Shown one piece after another: positions 45,801-55,900 of a stretch of DNA of 64,000 nt. Position 1 is the first letter of the stretch; the number at the start of each line of letters is the position of its first letter. The position numbers and the translations under genes are program-made. The notes below the pieces were generated by a model. It was not told where the DNA came from. It saw only the letters and a list, made by a program, of their open reading frames with translations, and ran no database searches. This stretch comes from Branchiostoma floridae (taxonomy: Eukaryota; Chordata; Leptocardii; Amphioxiformes; Branchiostomatidae), in assembly GCF_000003815.2 (NCBI RefSeq), contig NC_049995.1, positions 13,230,062-13,294,061 on the forward strand, written 5' to 3'.

Positions 45801-46600
45801 GACCGAAGACGGAATATACTGGAACACTTGTTGTGATCCCTTCAGCACTATGATGAGTAACAATGTTGCATTCCCCCCAGGAGGAGAGTAGGTCCATGTA
45901 GCTGTCACGTCCTGGCCAATCTGGGCTGCTGTGAACTCAGGTGAACTGACGAAACAGTGAACTGCAAAATAAGGATCGGCGTCATTCGGTTCGAATTAAG
46001 GGATAATACAGAATATGAACATTTACGGTATGAACGACATATTGTAGGTTATTTAACTTTTATCACAGCTACCTGTATCTTTTTGCCTGCATTGGGTCTG
46101 CTCTTTCGTTATTTATAGCAATTGTCAACATTAGGGAACTTTTGCAACATTATAACAATAACAAAAGTATATTAAGTTAGACTACATCACGGTAAAAAAT
46201 CATACGATTGATGATACATGCAAATTTATCAAATTTACAATATAGTAAAGTCGTTAAAAAGCATTCCTCCGTCACCATTGCCCCAAGTCGACATTTGTTA
46301 AAGAAATGATAGACGGTTCAAAAGATCTATCGTTGGTACACATTATGTTTTCAGGCCGTAAATGTAGACTTTATCTGGGTTATACTTGGATCATACTATG
46401 AACAGCTTTACAGCATAAGCTGAGTCGCCTACATTTGCAAAAAAATATAAGTGAATGAATGTCTTCATTACTAAAACGTACAAGGTCATACCTGATGGTA
46501 TGGAGAGTTGGATACATCCGTACAGTACCATCAGACATCGGAGCCGTGCTGTCACTGACTGAAAAAAATCTACTCGAGCTGATCCGTGGCCGTTCGACAT
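30608..46600 (-). CDS. Gene 3: Ig/FN3/SEA receptor tyrosine kinase, 26 exons
   Basis: This paralogue of gene 2 has the same exon plan and the same inferred role as a cell-surface tyrosine kinase. Exons with the intact distal start: 46600-46492, 45961-45614, 41277-40972, 40705-40394, 39795-39487, 39262-38972, 38453-38172, 38047-37760, 37400-37125, 36944-36663, 36521-36216, 36023-35914, 35622-35564, 35461-35307, 34180-34064, 33954-33908, 33680-33627, 33420-33376, 33226-33052, 32873-32763, 32561-32380, 32096-31983, 31796-31685, 31449-31353, 31117-31018, 30682-30608. All phases agree and the total is 1554 codons with the stop. A second first-exon pair (43955-43829, 42582-42248) has a 13-bp deletion. 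Whether transcripts start at 46.6 kb is not shown by sequence alone; two genes sharing a tail is the alternative. Confidence 0.87.
33376..33954 (-). CDS. Gene 3 exons 16-18: juxtamembrane tyrosine motifs
   Basis: Exons 33954-33908, 33680-33627 and 33420-33376 carry GYQSLKI and DHTYQGLM; exon 19 then starts with ATYEDV. Spacing between motifs is 11 and 13 residues, exactly as in gene 2, although many surrounding residues differ. Exons 17 and 18 are phase 0-0. Confidence 0.82.
33818..33866. repeat. (GTAT)n microsatellite
   Basis: About twelve uninterrupted tetranucleotide units lie in a gene 3 intron between juxtamembrane exons 16 and 17. Confidence 0.95.
34064..34180 (-). CDS. Gene 3 exon 15: transmembrane helix
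   Basis: The 117-nt exon encodes the hydrophobic run [20 protein letters not shown] and a short continuation ended by FRRWKS, giving type I orientation. Confidence 0.92.
34360..35074. mobile_element. Composite inverted-repeat element, copy 1
   Basis: A 181-bp hairpin (34360-34540, arms starting GTTAATGACCCGCC) is followed by a stretch bounded by GTTATTATCATATAGC and its inverse at 35074. An inner inverted repeat built on GATTGGTCAGAATGAATCGAC lies at about 34865-34985. It is in the intron between the SEA and membrane exons of gene 3. Confidence 0.65.
35307..36023 (-). CDS. Gene 3 exons 12-14: SEA domain
   Basis: Exons 36023-35914, 35622-35564 and 35461-35307 encode a SEA-like module with the same phases as gene 2. 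It contains [16 protein letters not shown], then [15 protein letters not shown], then [16 protein letters not shown]. The G-S-V step is the candidate self-cleavage site. A short linker ends at the membrane exon. Confidence 0.75.
36216..36521 (-). CDS. Gene 3 exon 11: fibronectin type III domain
   Basis: The FN3 exon has PPGTPSGL at the start, [16 protein letters not shown] in the middle and [16 protein letters not shown] near the end. It matches gene 2 exon 11 in length, phase and wording. Confidence 0.88.
36663..36944 (-). CDS. Gene 3 exon 10: Ig domain
   Basis: The Ig exon has [17 protein letters not shown] and [13 protein letters not shown]. It is the last Ig before FN3 and the counterpart of gene 2 exon 10. 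Confidence 0.87.
37125..37400 (-). CDS. Gene 3 exon 9: Ig domain
   Basis: The Ig exon has [17 protein letters not shown] and [13 protein letters not shown]. Phase 1-1, 276 nt. Confidence 0.87.
37760..38047 (-). CDS. Gene 3 exon 8: Ig domain
   Basis: The Ig exon has [17 protein letters not shown] and [11 protein letters not shown], where the usual F-strand tyrosine is histidine. Its last strand (VTLEITVN) matches gene 1 exon 8 (VTLEIIVN), placing the two as paralogues. Confidence 0.86.
38172..38453 (-). CDS. Gene 3 exon 7: Ig domain
   Basis: The Ig exon has [17 protein letters not shown] and [11 protein letters not shown]. Several N-glycosylation-type sequons are visible, such as NAT and NLT. 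Phase 1-1, 282 nt. Confidence 0.87.
38972..39262 (-). CDS. Gene 3 exon 6: Ig domain
   Basis: The Ig exon has [18 protein letters not shown] and [12 protein letters not shown]. Phase 1-1, 291 nt. Confidence 0.87.
39487..39795 (-). CDS. Gene 3 exon 5: Ig domain
   Basis: The Ig exon is paralogous to exon 4, with [10 protein letters not shown] at the F strand. The acceptor at 39796 is chosen by frame: codons continue as YLGGIGITG. Phase 1-1, 309 nt. Confidence 0.86.
40394..40705 (-). CDS. Gene 3 exon 4: Ig domain
   Basis: The Ig exon has [19 protein letters not shown] and [10 protein letters not shown]. It is paralogous to exon 5 ([19 protein letters not shown]), evidence of an internal exon duplication. 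Confidence 0.86.
40972..41277 (-). CDS. Gene 3 exon 3: Ig domain
   Basis: The Ig exon starts [14 protein letters not shown], with LTCTS, VTWWNGD and ETYQCRVSQ. Phase 1-1, 306 nt. It is the first domain after the alternative N-terminal cassettes and follows either in frame. Confidence 0.86.
42248..42582 (-). pseudogene. Gene 3 proximal exon 2: V-like domain with 13-bp deletion
   Basis: The exon is 335 nt against 348 nt in the intact copy at 45614-45961. The missing 13 bases fall at 42317/42318 (after ttcggc on the plus strand), in the sequence for the EGSYR part of the F strand. The frame shifts and runs to a stop in the following intron. Splice sites remain good. Both copies lack the canonical Ig cysteines. 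Confidence 0.82.
43002..43303. mobile_element. TTAA-associated MITE
   Basis: Inverted ends GC(C/T)AAGGGCACAACC lie next to TTAA at both sides (43002 and 43300). The interior is rich in ACGT and CGTACG. It is inserted between exons 1 and 2 of the proximal cassette of gene 3 and is absent from the distal cassette. Confidence 0.65.
43829..43955 (-). CDS. Gene 3 proximal exon 1: signal peptide, second copy
   Basis: The ATG at 43955 is followed by a polar stretch and the hydrophobic run [15 protein letters not shown]. The exon is 127 nt, phase 1 at its end, with a good donor. It could be an alternative promoter and first exon for gene 3, but the exon it would join next (42582-42248) is frameshifted. 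Direct splicing to 41277 would keep the frame. Confidence 0.65.
43956..44140 (-). promoter_or_regulatory. Gene 3 proximal promoter region
   Basis: This is the second copy of the duplicated promoter, with ACTTCCGGGT at 44079-44088, the same distance from the start codon (about 124 bp) as in the distal copy. Confidence 0.5.
44141..45613. other. Between the two N-terminal cassettes of gene 3
   Basis: The stretch at 45090-45613 is homologous to 41715-42247 behind the proximal cassette, marking the duplicated unit. The stretch at 44350-44660 shows no counterpart and no clear exon. Confidence 0.6.
45614..45961 (-). CDS. Gene 3 distal exon 2: V-like domain, intact copy
   Basis: The 348-nt phase 1-1 exon encodes a V-like Ig fold ([19 protein letters not shown] at the start, [10 protein letters not shown] at the F strand). 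The usual B-strand cysteine is threonine or tryptophan (VTATWTY) and the F-strand cysteine is alanine (YRA), so the standard disulfide is missing. Two cysteines lie elsewhere (VHC near the start, VDC before the F strand). This copy reads through to its donor. Confidence 0.77.
46492..46600 (-). CDS. Gene 3 distal exon 1: signal peptide
   Basis: The ATG at 46600 starts a polar N-terminus followed by the hydrophobic run [15 protein letters not shown]. The exon is 109 nt and ends in phase 1 at CAG|GTATG. It is a duplicate of 43955-43829 with 18 nt fewer. Upstream DNA is also duplicated, including an ACTTCCGGGT block. Confidence 0.78.
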
Positions 46601-46790
46601 ACTAGCACACGTAGGGCTTGCGTTTGACTAGTGCTGGTTAATACCAAAAGACAACAGTTCCTGTTATATAAGCTATATGCAGCTAAGTAAGATGCCCATG
46701 CCCAGTAAACATACGAAGGGGACTTCCGGGTGGACGATTTACGAAACACTTTCCTTAATATTGCCGCCTAGCGGAGGTCACAATAAACAC
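46601..46790 (-). promoter_or_regulatory. Gene 3 distal promoter region
   Basis: The block is shared with 43956-44140. It contains ACTTCCGGGT (46722-46731) and TACGAAACACTTTCC. The duplication shows that the promoter was copied together with the first two exons. Confidence 0.5.
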
Positions 46791-48548
46791 ATTTAAATGT
46801 TGACAACAAATGAACTTTTCCTGTTGTCAAGATTTTTTCCTATTCATTAAGAATGCTTAGCAGTTTTATGTTTTTTGAGTAGAAAGAAGACGAGAAACGA
46901 ACTACATTCAGACTTATGTGTACTCTGAGGATTGCTACCCATGTTTATTAGGCCATGGAGTGACGTGGATGGGGTATTTTTTAGATAACGCTCTCAATAA
47001 GTGAGCCCATTGGCATATATATACGAAATTTTGTTCACAGTCTATAGAAATGTGTATTTCATTGAATTTCAATCTAGAAAATGTGTCACGCGCACTCCCT
47101 GGGGTTGTCGCCCTAGACAACCGAGAAAGGGGTAGGCCACACAGTTACAAAGGTGTCAACCAGATATAACGGGGCCGCCCTAAAATGCCCGCTTTTTTAC
47201 GTGCTCGAACTCACGGCGCTCCATCACTAGTTGCCAAAGAGTGGTCAAGTTTTGATCAAAGAATCTTTAACACATTTATCTAGAGACCATACTTGAATAA
47301 GGAAAGCATCCATACTGTTCATGAACCATTCACCCTCTGAGTTACAACTGGCAAACACCGGGGACATTATCGTGAATATAAATTCCGATTTTGAGCTGCG
47401 TTAAACAGTACGCCCTAACTTGCCCCCTTTTTGGAATTTGCTCTCTTCGGAAGCTGGTGACCAATTTAGACAAACATAAATAGAAATTCTAATTTTATTA
47501 TATATTAGCTTTCTTTTGACAGTAGAAAATTGTGATTGTGTGTGCTTCTTGTCTTCCGCGAGGAGGGCTAAATCTTTGATAATCCAGGTCGTGTTTTCAT
47601 GGGAAATGGGCGAAATGCAATAAATGTGGCGTCCCGACTAATAAAAGCATTACGAAAAACGACAGCGCCAAAATCACACAAAAAACTCTGTGTACGTATT
47701 GGGAAACGTATTTGACATCACTCTGTGAAGATTCATTTTTATAGACGGAACGAATCATTTGTTAGAGTAACAAATCTTTTGGGCGTTCGCTCGTCTGCCA
47801 CCTGCGGGGCCACACTCCCTGGGGAAAACAACAGCGGTGCACGTGATGGTTAGGTTTTTTTTTCTATGACCGGTCTTCTACTCATTAAACATTTGAAGAC
47901 CAATGTTTGTAGTGTTTTGTGAAGCTATATTTCTTATGTGTATGACAGTTGTGTGGCTGTTTTTTACTGGTTGTTTATTTATGGACACGAGCCACCAATA
48001 CCTAGTAACAGGTGACCACAGTGATTTGGCGCTACCAACATTATTCTGAAAATTCTGTCTTAAAAAAAGGGGAGTGAATATGTGTAAAAAGATTTTTAAT
48101 AGAAAATATTTACCTTTCTAATCATCATAGTCAGTGGAAACAAACACGGCATACGTATGCATAATAAGATCAGCAAAGAATTCGGGCATCTTAGGGCAGG
48201 GCAACCCGTTAGGTTAACCTGATCAGGGAAAACTAGACTGGTATCAAGCTGGGTCATGACTACTGCGGTACTTGTTCGTACAGGCAATAATTACATGACA
48301 CCAACCAGACCCTGGTTCCTATATTTAGCAGTATACCTGCCCAATGTAGATGTAGAAAAGAGCTTGTCATATGTGCAGCTACTACACTATTGAACACATG
48401 CTCAAAATCCCTTGAAGATACAGCTCAATTTACATTAAAAAACAAGTCAACTCAAGTTTCTTGCGCAACGATTCCATATCTGTCCACCTAGGCCAATATA
48501 TATATATAATGCTACGCAAAAGAGAAGTAGTGTTCTAACAATGTGAAA
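46791..48548. other. Upstream of gene 3
   Basis: No gene was recognised. The motif ACTCCCTGGGG occurs at about 47093 and 47813, suggesting the borders of a dispersed repeat whose type I cannot determine. Confidence 0.5.
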
Positions 48549-49736
48549 TACGAGGGGTGATCAACTAGTTCTCGGCCTCACCAAGAAATAACAAGCACAA
48601 CTCAGATTTTCAGGCACAACTTCATAGTATGAAGTCGCGTCGATGTAGGTTAGACATCCAGGTAATAAGATACGCCAAAAATAGTTACTCAAGCAACTGG
48701 ATATGGTTTTGAAACGGTCAGACGTTTCGGATAGAATCCACTATCCTTCGTCAGTGACACTGAAGAGATCTGGAAGAAACAAGTCTTTTATACTCTAACT
48801 ATGAATGAAGACAATTTCAGATGTCCAATAGGAAAGTTTGTAAGACAATTCAGACTGAAGACAATTTGGATTCCAAAGAAAACAAAGCTAAGCCAAAGTC
48901 AAGCTGAAGACAATTTGGATTTCAAAGGATAGTATGAAGTCTTTTATCAATATCCTCCACATTTCAAATCATTGGAGTCATTACTTTCCAGGCATTCGTT
49001 TTTGCTAAATTAGAAGGTAAGTGGCGAGAAAAAAGTGGTGTGAATTGTGATCAGACATGTGTGGGTCTAGTTCCCCGTGCCATAAATTTACAAAAGACAT
49101 TGTCAAAATGTTTGATAATGATTCTCTTCCTATTTCAAGCAAAAAGAATTGGGTTTCTAACTTCCAGCAGCGCAAATTGACCCACACACTCAGGTCAGGT
49201 CAATTGTCCACGTTTTTTCCTTCTCCCTCACCTAACGTTACTGGGTGTCGCCTGCAAAGTAATGATCACACTAATTTGAATTTTGGTACATATTTATACA
49301 AGAATTTATACTTGACATCTATGCTTCGAAATCTGAGCTGTGCTTATTATTTCTCGGTAAAGTCAAGGACTTATTGATAACCCCACGTACATGTATAAAG
49401 TCTTATATAAATGTGTACCAAAATTCAAATTATTGTGATCATTACGTTGCAGGCGACACCCAGTAACATTAGGTAAGGGATAACGAAAAAAAAGGTGGAC
49501 AATTGATCTGCAACCTGAGGTGTGAGGTCAAATTGTCTGATAACACTTCACCCTTGTTTTTCTCGCCACTTACCTTCTAATTTAGGTAAAACGAATGCCT
49601 GGAAAGTAATGACTCCAATGATTTGTAATTTGGAGGATATTGATAAAAGACTTCATACTATGAAGTTGTGCCTGAAAATCTGAGTTGTGCTTGTTATTTC
49701 TTCGTGAGGCCGAGAACTAATTGATCACCCCTCGTA
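48549..49736. mobile_element. Long foldback (inverted-repeat) element
   Basis: The ends are inverted copies beginning TACGAGGGGTGATCAA. The arms continue for hundreds of bases: 48549-48640 plus about 48910-49310 pair with 49390-49736 around a short loop. The left arm carries an unmatched insert (about 48641-48905) with three partial repeats of CTGAAGACAATTTGGAT and its own inverted piece. It has no coding capacity. Confidence 0.75.
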
Positions 49737-50284
49737 CACTATGCCGCCATATTTTCTGTTATGTCAGATTAGTATACTGTTGCATACTGTTGTAGATGGT
49801 TTGTATTTGTTAATAATACATGTTACTTGCCATACATTTACTTAAGAGAACAAATGCAGAAAGGAGCATAAGGTATCGGGAGAAAGGGACTGTGTGGAAT
49901 TCACCAGAGAGACGGGCTCGTTCACTGGAGAGGAAGGCCATTGAAATGTTTTTTGTTGTTGTTGTTGTTGTTTTTGGCCTGGGGGGAAGCCATTGAAAAT
50001 GTTTTGAGCCGGGGGGAGGAGATAGAAAAAACATACTGCCCAAAGTTCTGACAATTTTGTCTTTTTTCATAGAAATGCCATTAAATTTAGCTTGATCTAC
50101 CAACCAAATTTTCCTCTCAAAATGCAGGAAATAGCATTTCATAACATAACATTTTAGAAGTTGATTGGTATAAATCACAAAATGTAGTTTCAAAATTATA
50201 TAAATACACGAGTCTAATACATAACTCTCACTATAGTGTTTATATCAACTTGATTAAATGATATGGTATTATCAATATAGTAGA

Positions 50285-50385
50285 AGTAGTAGTAGAAGTA
50301 GTAGACTGGTTTATTAAACAAGTATGACAAATTAAAAGCGGTCTTGCAGCCCGAGGGGCTGAATTGCACTGCTTGACAGTCTTTT
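50285..50385 (-). mobile_element. CR1-like LINE 3' end fragment
   Basis: On the minus strand the sequence reads GTGCAATTCAGCCCCTCGGGCTGCAAG in pieces, followed by TTTAATAAACCAG and a short TAC/TAG-rich tail. This is the same terminal pattern as the LINE ending at 59172. No coding part was recognised next to it. Confidence 0.55.
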
Positions 50386-52922
50386 TGTACATTATTTTAC
50401 ACAAACATGATTATTGGATAAACAAATTCGAAGTGTACAACTTATTACAATTTAAATGCAAATCATTAATACGTAACACCGTCATTAAAAGTAAATTAGA
50501 ACTATTTACAACAACTGTACACTGTTTGATACTAGATATAGAGAGTCTTTGGGACACAGTTCAGATATCAATTATAGTGCGTTCAGAATTAACCTTTATC
50601 TCCCAATACGAGGTCTTTTTTCTTCGCCCTGCAATTGTCCTTTAAAATGGGTCAAGTTTCATGATTTTGATAATTTGTCATTTATGCTATTTTGCATCTA
50701 TTATAAGGCCCAAAGTAAAATCATTCTGACGTTGAAATTTATATTAAATATAAACCACTATCTTACCTTTGAAGTACATACTTGCAAAGTTTGGGTTCTT
50801 GTGATACAGGTTGCCCAACTGGTATCAACATTTTATGACGTCATTTCGAAGTCAATGATACTGCTGTTGGCAACACAAGCCGTAACGAATATTATTATTC
50901 TGTTATCTGCACTTGCTGTTGTATTTTTGTCGCATACTTTGAAGTTAACTGGGAATACCCTTTGTTCACGGTTCCAGCCAATCAAGGAGGTTAAAAAAAG
51001 TTTTTAAAGACTTTTTTAAATAACATACATCTATTTGAAATGTATGATTTCTGTTACTATATATCTATAAACAGTACAGTCCTGCCCAGGACAATATATG
51101 TCTGAAAAGTATAAATCAACAGCTAGCCTGACCTTTTCGGATTATTGATACAAATAGTCACCCAAGTAGTTTAAAAATAAATCATATACTATTCACATTT
51201 ACTACACACGGATTTATCATACGTGACATCTTTATTCTACATTTAAATACATACGAAATGTATGTAACAGTGCCTAGTACAAATCAGAGTGAGAGTGGAA
51301 AAATTACAGAGCATTTTCTTTATGATACCTTTCTCAATTTCTAATCCTGTTCGGATTTTTTTTTGCGAAACCCAACACAACCAAAAGATTCGACAGAAAA
51401 GAAAACATCAGATTGTCTTTAACACTTAGGACTAAACGTTGTAAATTACATAGCTGTCATTTTTTAAACACAAATCATATCCATAAGTAAAATAAAAACA
51501 AACAAAAATGCATGCGTACATTTAAAACAAAGAGTAATCATTAAAGAGTATTATGCTTGCCGTGTTTGACACGACATTATATGTATAATTAATTTCGCTT
51601 TAACTTTTACTGTACATTAACATTGACAAACTCTTAGACTACTACAAAAGTCACGATCTGAAACACAATCAAACAGCATTTCTACATGCGATTCTAAGAC
51701 TGACAAACTAAGAAGGAACACTTTCTGACATTCACATCGCTGGACTATCAATACATTCGATATAATTTGTATAATTCAAAGATAAGCAAACGGGCGATAG
51801 ATTCTGTTACATATAGCAACGCATGTGTTTAAAAGTAATCGAATTCATTGATAACATATATCTGTACATTTTCTATTCAAGTACAATTTCAATTTATTTG
51901 AAGATGATGATGATACAATTACATTTTCGCCACATTGTTTTGTTGTACATGCATTAGTTGAATTTCTTGTGTAGTATGACTATATGTATGTTTACAGTTC
52001 ACACGTAAGTTAAAACAAGATTCTTCTTCTAATATTCAAACTCAGGAAACTAAAGAGAAGGCAGGAGGTCTTTTTCCGCTGATGAACCTCGTGCTTAGGG
52101 ACGCCGATCATACAAAACAGCCTTTCCCCTAATATTTTAAATAGTATGACAAGCTGGTGTATCTCTAAGACCTACTGAAGCCACCAGTACTGTTCATCCA
52201 AATTCACATATGGTCGTAACTGATGTCAGTATGCATAAGGCAGGCTAAGACGGGTTGCCAGTTGGGTCAAAATTCTTCTTTTTAAGCTTCATTCTTTCTG
52301 TGGAAAACAATATAGATCATGGTCAAACTCAGATACAAAATGATACCAGCAGAACCATTATGAAAATAAAGGCATCTTCAACAAGCATCGAAAAATATCT
52401 GAAGAACAGGAAGAGATACCATGCATGCCTATTGCCACCATTGCATTGTTGAAAATTCCCTTATATCACACATTTCTGGCACAGCAACAAGTAAGTCTTG
52501 CATTTATGACACATGTCAGTTTAGACTAAATGTTTTTTTTCCCTTTTCATTTATACGCACATATATAATGCCGTATGTCAAGTCGTCGACATTGGCAGAG
52601 GACTTGATCTGCATACTAGGTTGTCTAGGATTCTACGTGTAGTAGAAGGCAAACCTTTTAAGAGTGCCAGGAAGACATTATTAGCAAAGACAATGTCAGA
52701 TAGATGCCAAATATTTTGAGATAGGAATCGTTTTAGTTCTTGTTCTTGTTGATCATGTTGTATAGTTGTACATGCGCACTTGTACTTTTGAAGCACCTGT
52801 TTTATGTGACTGTACAGATAAAAACATGACAGTGTTAGGAAGGGAAATCACACAACTAAAAAAGGAAGACATTTTAAAGGGTCAAATCTATTTTGTTTCA
52901 TTTTTAATTTCGTTTAAAAGAG
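50386..52922. other. Downstream flank of the four-helix gene
   Basis: A/T-rich sequence. Open frames on the plus strand here (for example 50549-51007) have no recognisable domain or exon context. Some of it may be 3' untranslated sequence of the four-helix gene. Confidence 0.5.
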
Positions 52923-55900
52923 TCAAGCAATAGGACCATTTCCGTTCAGTGGCTTTGAGAGACTATCCGGAATCGTCACCTCATTATTAGCCGCGGAATG
53001 TGCAGGTCGGTACGCATCTTCCAACGACTGCTGTTGAAGCTCAACCTGGTGTTGTGACCTACATAACAGTACACAACGTAGTTGCATCTTTTTCTGTATC
53101 ACCTATTCAACATCCACTTAGACCTTTTAGGATTATTTAGGATTGTAGATATTTCCTTTTAACACGGCCAAACCTATAGGTTTATTATTTCTGAATATGC
53201 GTGGTATATATTGAGGGATTTTTATGTTACCACATATAAAAGAAGACATTAATACAACACAGGGTCACACAATGCATTTCTAAACAGCATAATTGACTGG
53301 TCAGTTTGCATGTAGGTACACATATTATGACAAAAACACTATCGTATTCATAAACATTTCACATACATATCAAATAATTTCGAAATATTATTATTTCCGT
53401 TGCTGCAAATTTTAATGTATTCTGATTCGAAATTGTTTGGTGACTTACCTGATTTCACTCAAATCTTGGGAAACTGAAAAAAGAAAAGGGCAAATGAAGG
53501 CCTAATACGCAAAGTACAATATTGTTTTAAAAAATGCAATAAGATGTGCCACTGTACACTTTCATTTTACGACAGTTCTAAAATTTTACTTTTTTCTAGT
53601 TTCTACCTTATAGCCGCTGTTTTTAAAGCCACTCGTGCTGTATACAATGTCCCTGCCCAGTGAACATTTGGATTTTGTGCTGGAAGAGAGTTACTTAGAA
53701 AAACATTGATACTTGTCTTTCGCAAATAATTGTAGAATTTTAGATATAAACAATTCCTTGTACGTGTAACAGAAATACATAAATGTACATAGTTTTGTAA
53801 TATGGAACAACTATTGCAATATGTCTAGTCACAGTAATGACACATAGGCAATAAACGTACAAATTGAGTAGAGTTAACCTAAAAGGTATATACATACAAT
53901 ATAGTGTTTACAAATACTTTAATTTCTTTATTTTGCTCTCTGCCACCAATGGGCCACAGCAATTGACATAGATATACACTCAACAAAACAATGAAATCAT
54001 AAATAACTAGACACAAGTTACAAATGAAATCAATAAAACAAAGGCCAATTGTACATCAGTTAAAATGAAATGAAAATATGATAAGGGCAGAACCAAAACC
54101 ATAATTATATTAAACTTCATGAACAAAAGAGAAATCATAAAACTTAACAAGGACATGAGCTTATGTGGAACAAATCACAATTTTTCAAATGAATAAATAA
54201 ATCAGAAGAAACAAAACCATGTAAGGGTTAGTCCTCAGACTCCTCACAATTAGTTATATCAAATTAAAATAATTGCACATCAACACAAAATAAATCATCA
54301 ATCAAACATATGGAGGACAAAGGTTAAGCGGACAAGGACGACAGACAGAGTGGATGAACATGTTTGTTTCTTAAATTGAAGGCATTGTAAATAAACTTTC
54401 CTAACTGTCTTATTAATGTTGTAGTAGGGCCTGACATTAATTCCTTGAACTTGTGTGGGTCTGGTCGCGTGGCATAGTATTTTGGCAGGTGTTGTGTTCT
54501 TAAACTATGTAAATATGGGCATTCCATTACAAAGTGATACTCGCTTTCAATGACACCTTCTAAACAGAGAGGACATAATCTATCTTGTCTGTCCACATTT
54601 GTATGTCTACCTGTTTCTATACTTAGCTCGTGTGATGCACATCTCAGCTGTGCTAGTGCTTTTCTGTGGTTAAAAACATTGATTACACTCAGATACTTTT
54701 CTGTCACAAATCTGTCCTTGATTATGCAATATGTTTCTAGCCTATTAGTGTTTTCTATTTCATGGTTCCATATTTGAGTTGCCTGTAGTTTAGACCTTTT
54801 TTTAAAGACCTCAAAAAATACTTCTTTATTACTTACCCCCTGGCCATACCATGCTTCTTGCAGACCATGTGAAAACAGCAACTGCTTTACCTGGCTTAAC
54901 CAGGACTTCCTGTCCACCTGGTCAAGCTCGTATAGTAATTTGTAGCATTTCCTTGAATACCTGTTCTCATTCATCTCTAACACTTTTACCTAAAATTTAA
55001 TTATTCTAATTTGTCTCTGTACATAAAGAGGATGTCTCCCTAATTCTCCTCTAACTGCTGTATTTGATGCATTATGTCTGACTCCTAGGTAATACTTACA
55101 AAATTTATTGTGTACTATTTCTAGTTGTTTACACGGATGGAACCCCCAAATTTCGCACCCGTACATCATAATAGGCAAAATCATAGTATCAAACAATTTA
55201 AAGACTAACTCTGGGGATAATACACCAAACTTTTGAATCCTCTTCTTGATTATGAAAATTGCTTTGGATGCCTGTGATGCAAGAGTGTCCTAAGCCCTAT
55301 ACCAGTTTCCCCTGGAAGAGATGGTTTTACCTAGGTACTTGTAAGTGCTTACAACTTCAACTTTCTTTCCACCATAAAACCATCTCTCTGACCGCCTTAA
55401 CTTACCTCCATTCCGAAAAACTATCACTTTCGTCTTCACTAAATTTACTGTCATCTGCCATTTTTCACAATATTTGTTAAGTGCATTAAGGACCCTTTGC
55501 AGACCTACTATTGAGTCGGCACACAAGGCTAGGTCATCCGCGAACATTAAGCTTAAAATTTCAACATCATCCACTTGTATACCTCTACAACCACTTTGTG
55601 TCAAATAATCATCTAAGTCACTTAAAAAGAAGGCAAATAAGAAGGGGGATAATATACACCCCTGTCTTACCCTCTATTACATGTAAACACCTCACTCATA
55701 TCACTCTTCAGTCTGACACAGGATTTTACATCGGAATATAGTGATTGAACTAGTTTAACCATTTTACTACTTACTCCCCCATTTATTAATTTTTAAGGCC
55801 TTGGAAAAATCTACAAATGCGCAATAGAATCGTCCACCTGGTCTTGATAAATATTTATGCACCATAGCATTTAGACAGAACAAATTATCTAAAACACCAT

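Noticed and set aside
43829-46600. Two separate complete genes upstream of gene 3
   Set aside because: Only signal and V-like exons are duplicated; no second set of Ig, membrane or kinase exons lies between 42.2 and 46.6 kb.
50549-51007. 152-residue plus-strand open frame
   Set aside because: A/T-rich, no recognisable domain, no splice context and no paralogue; likely chance.
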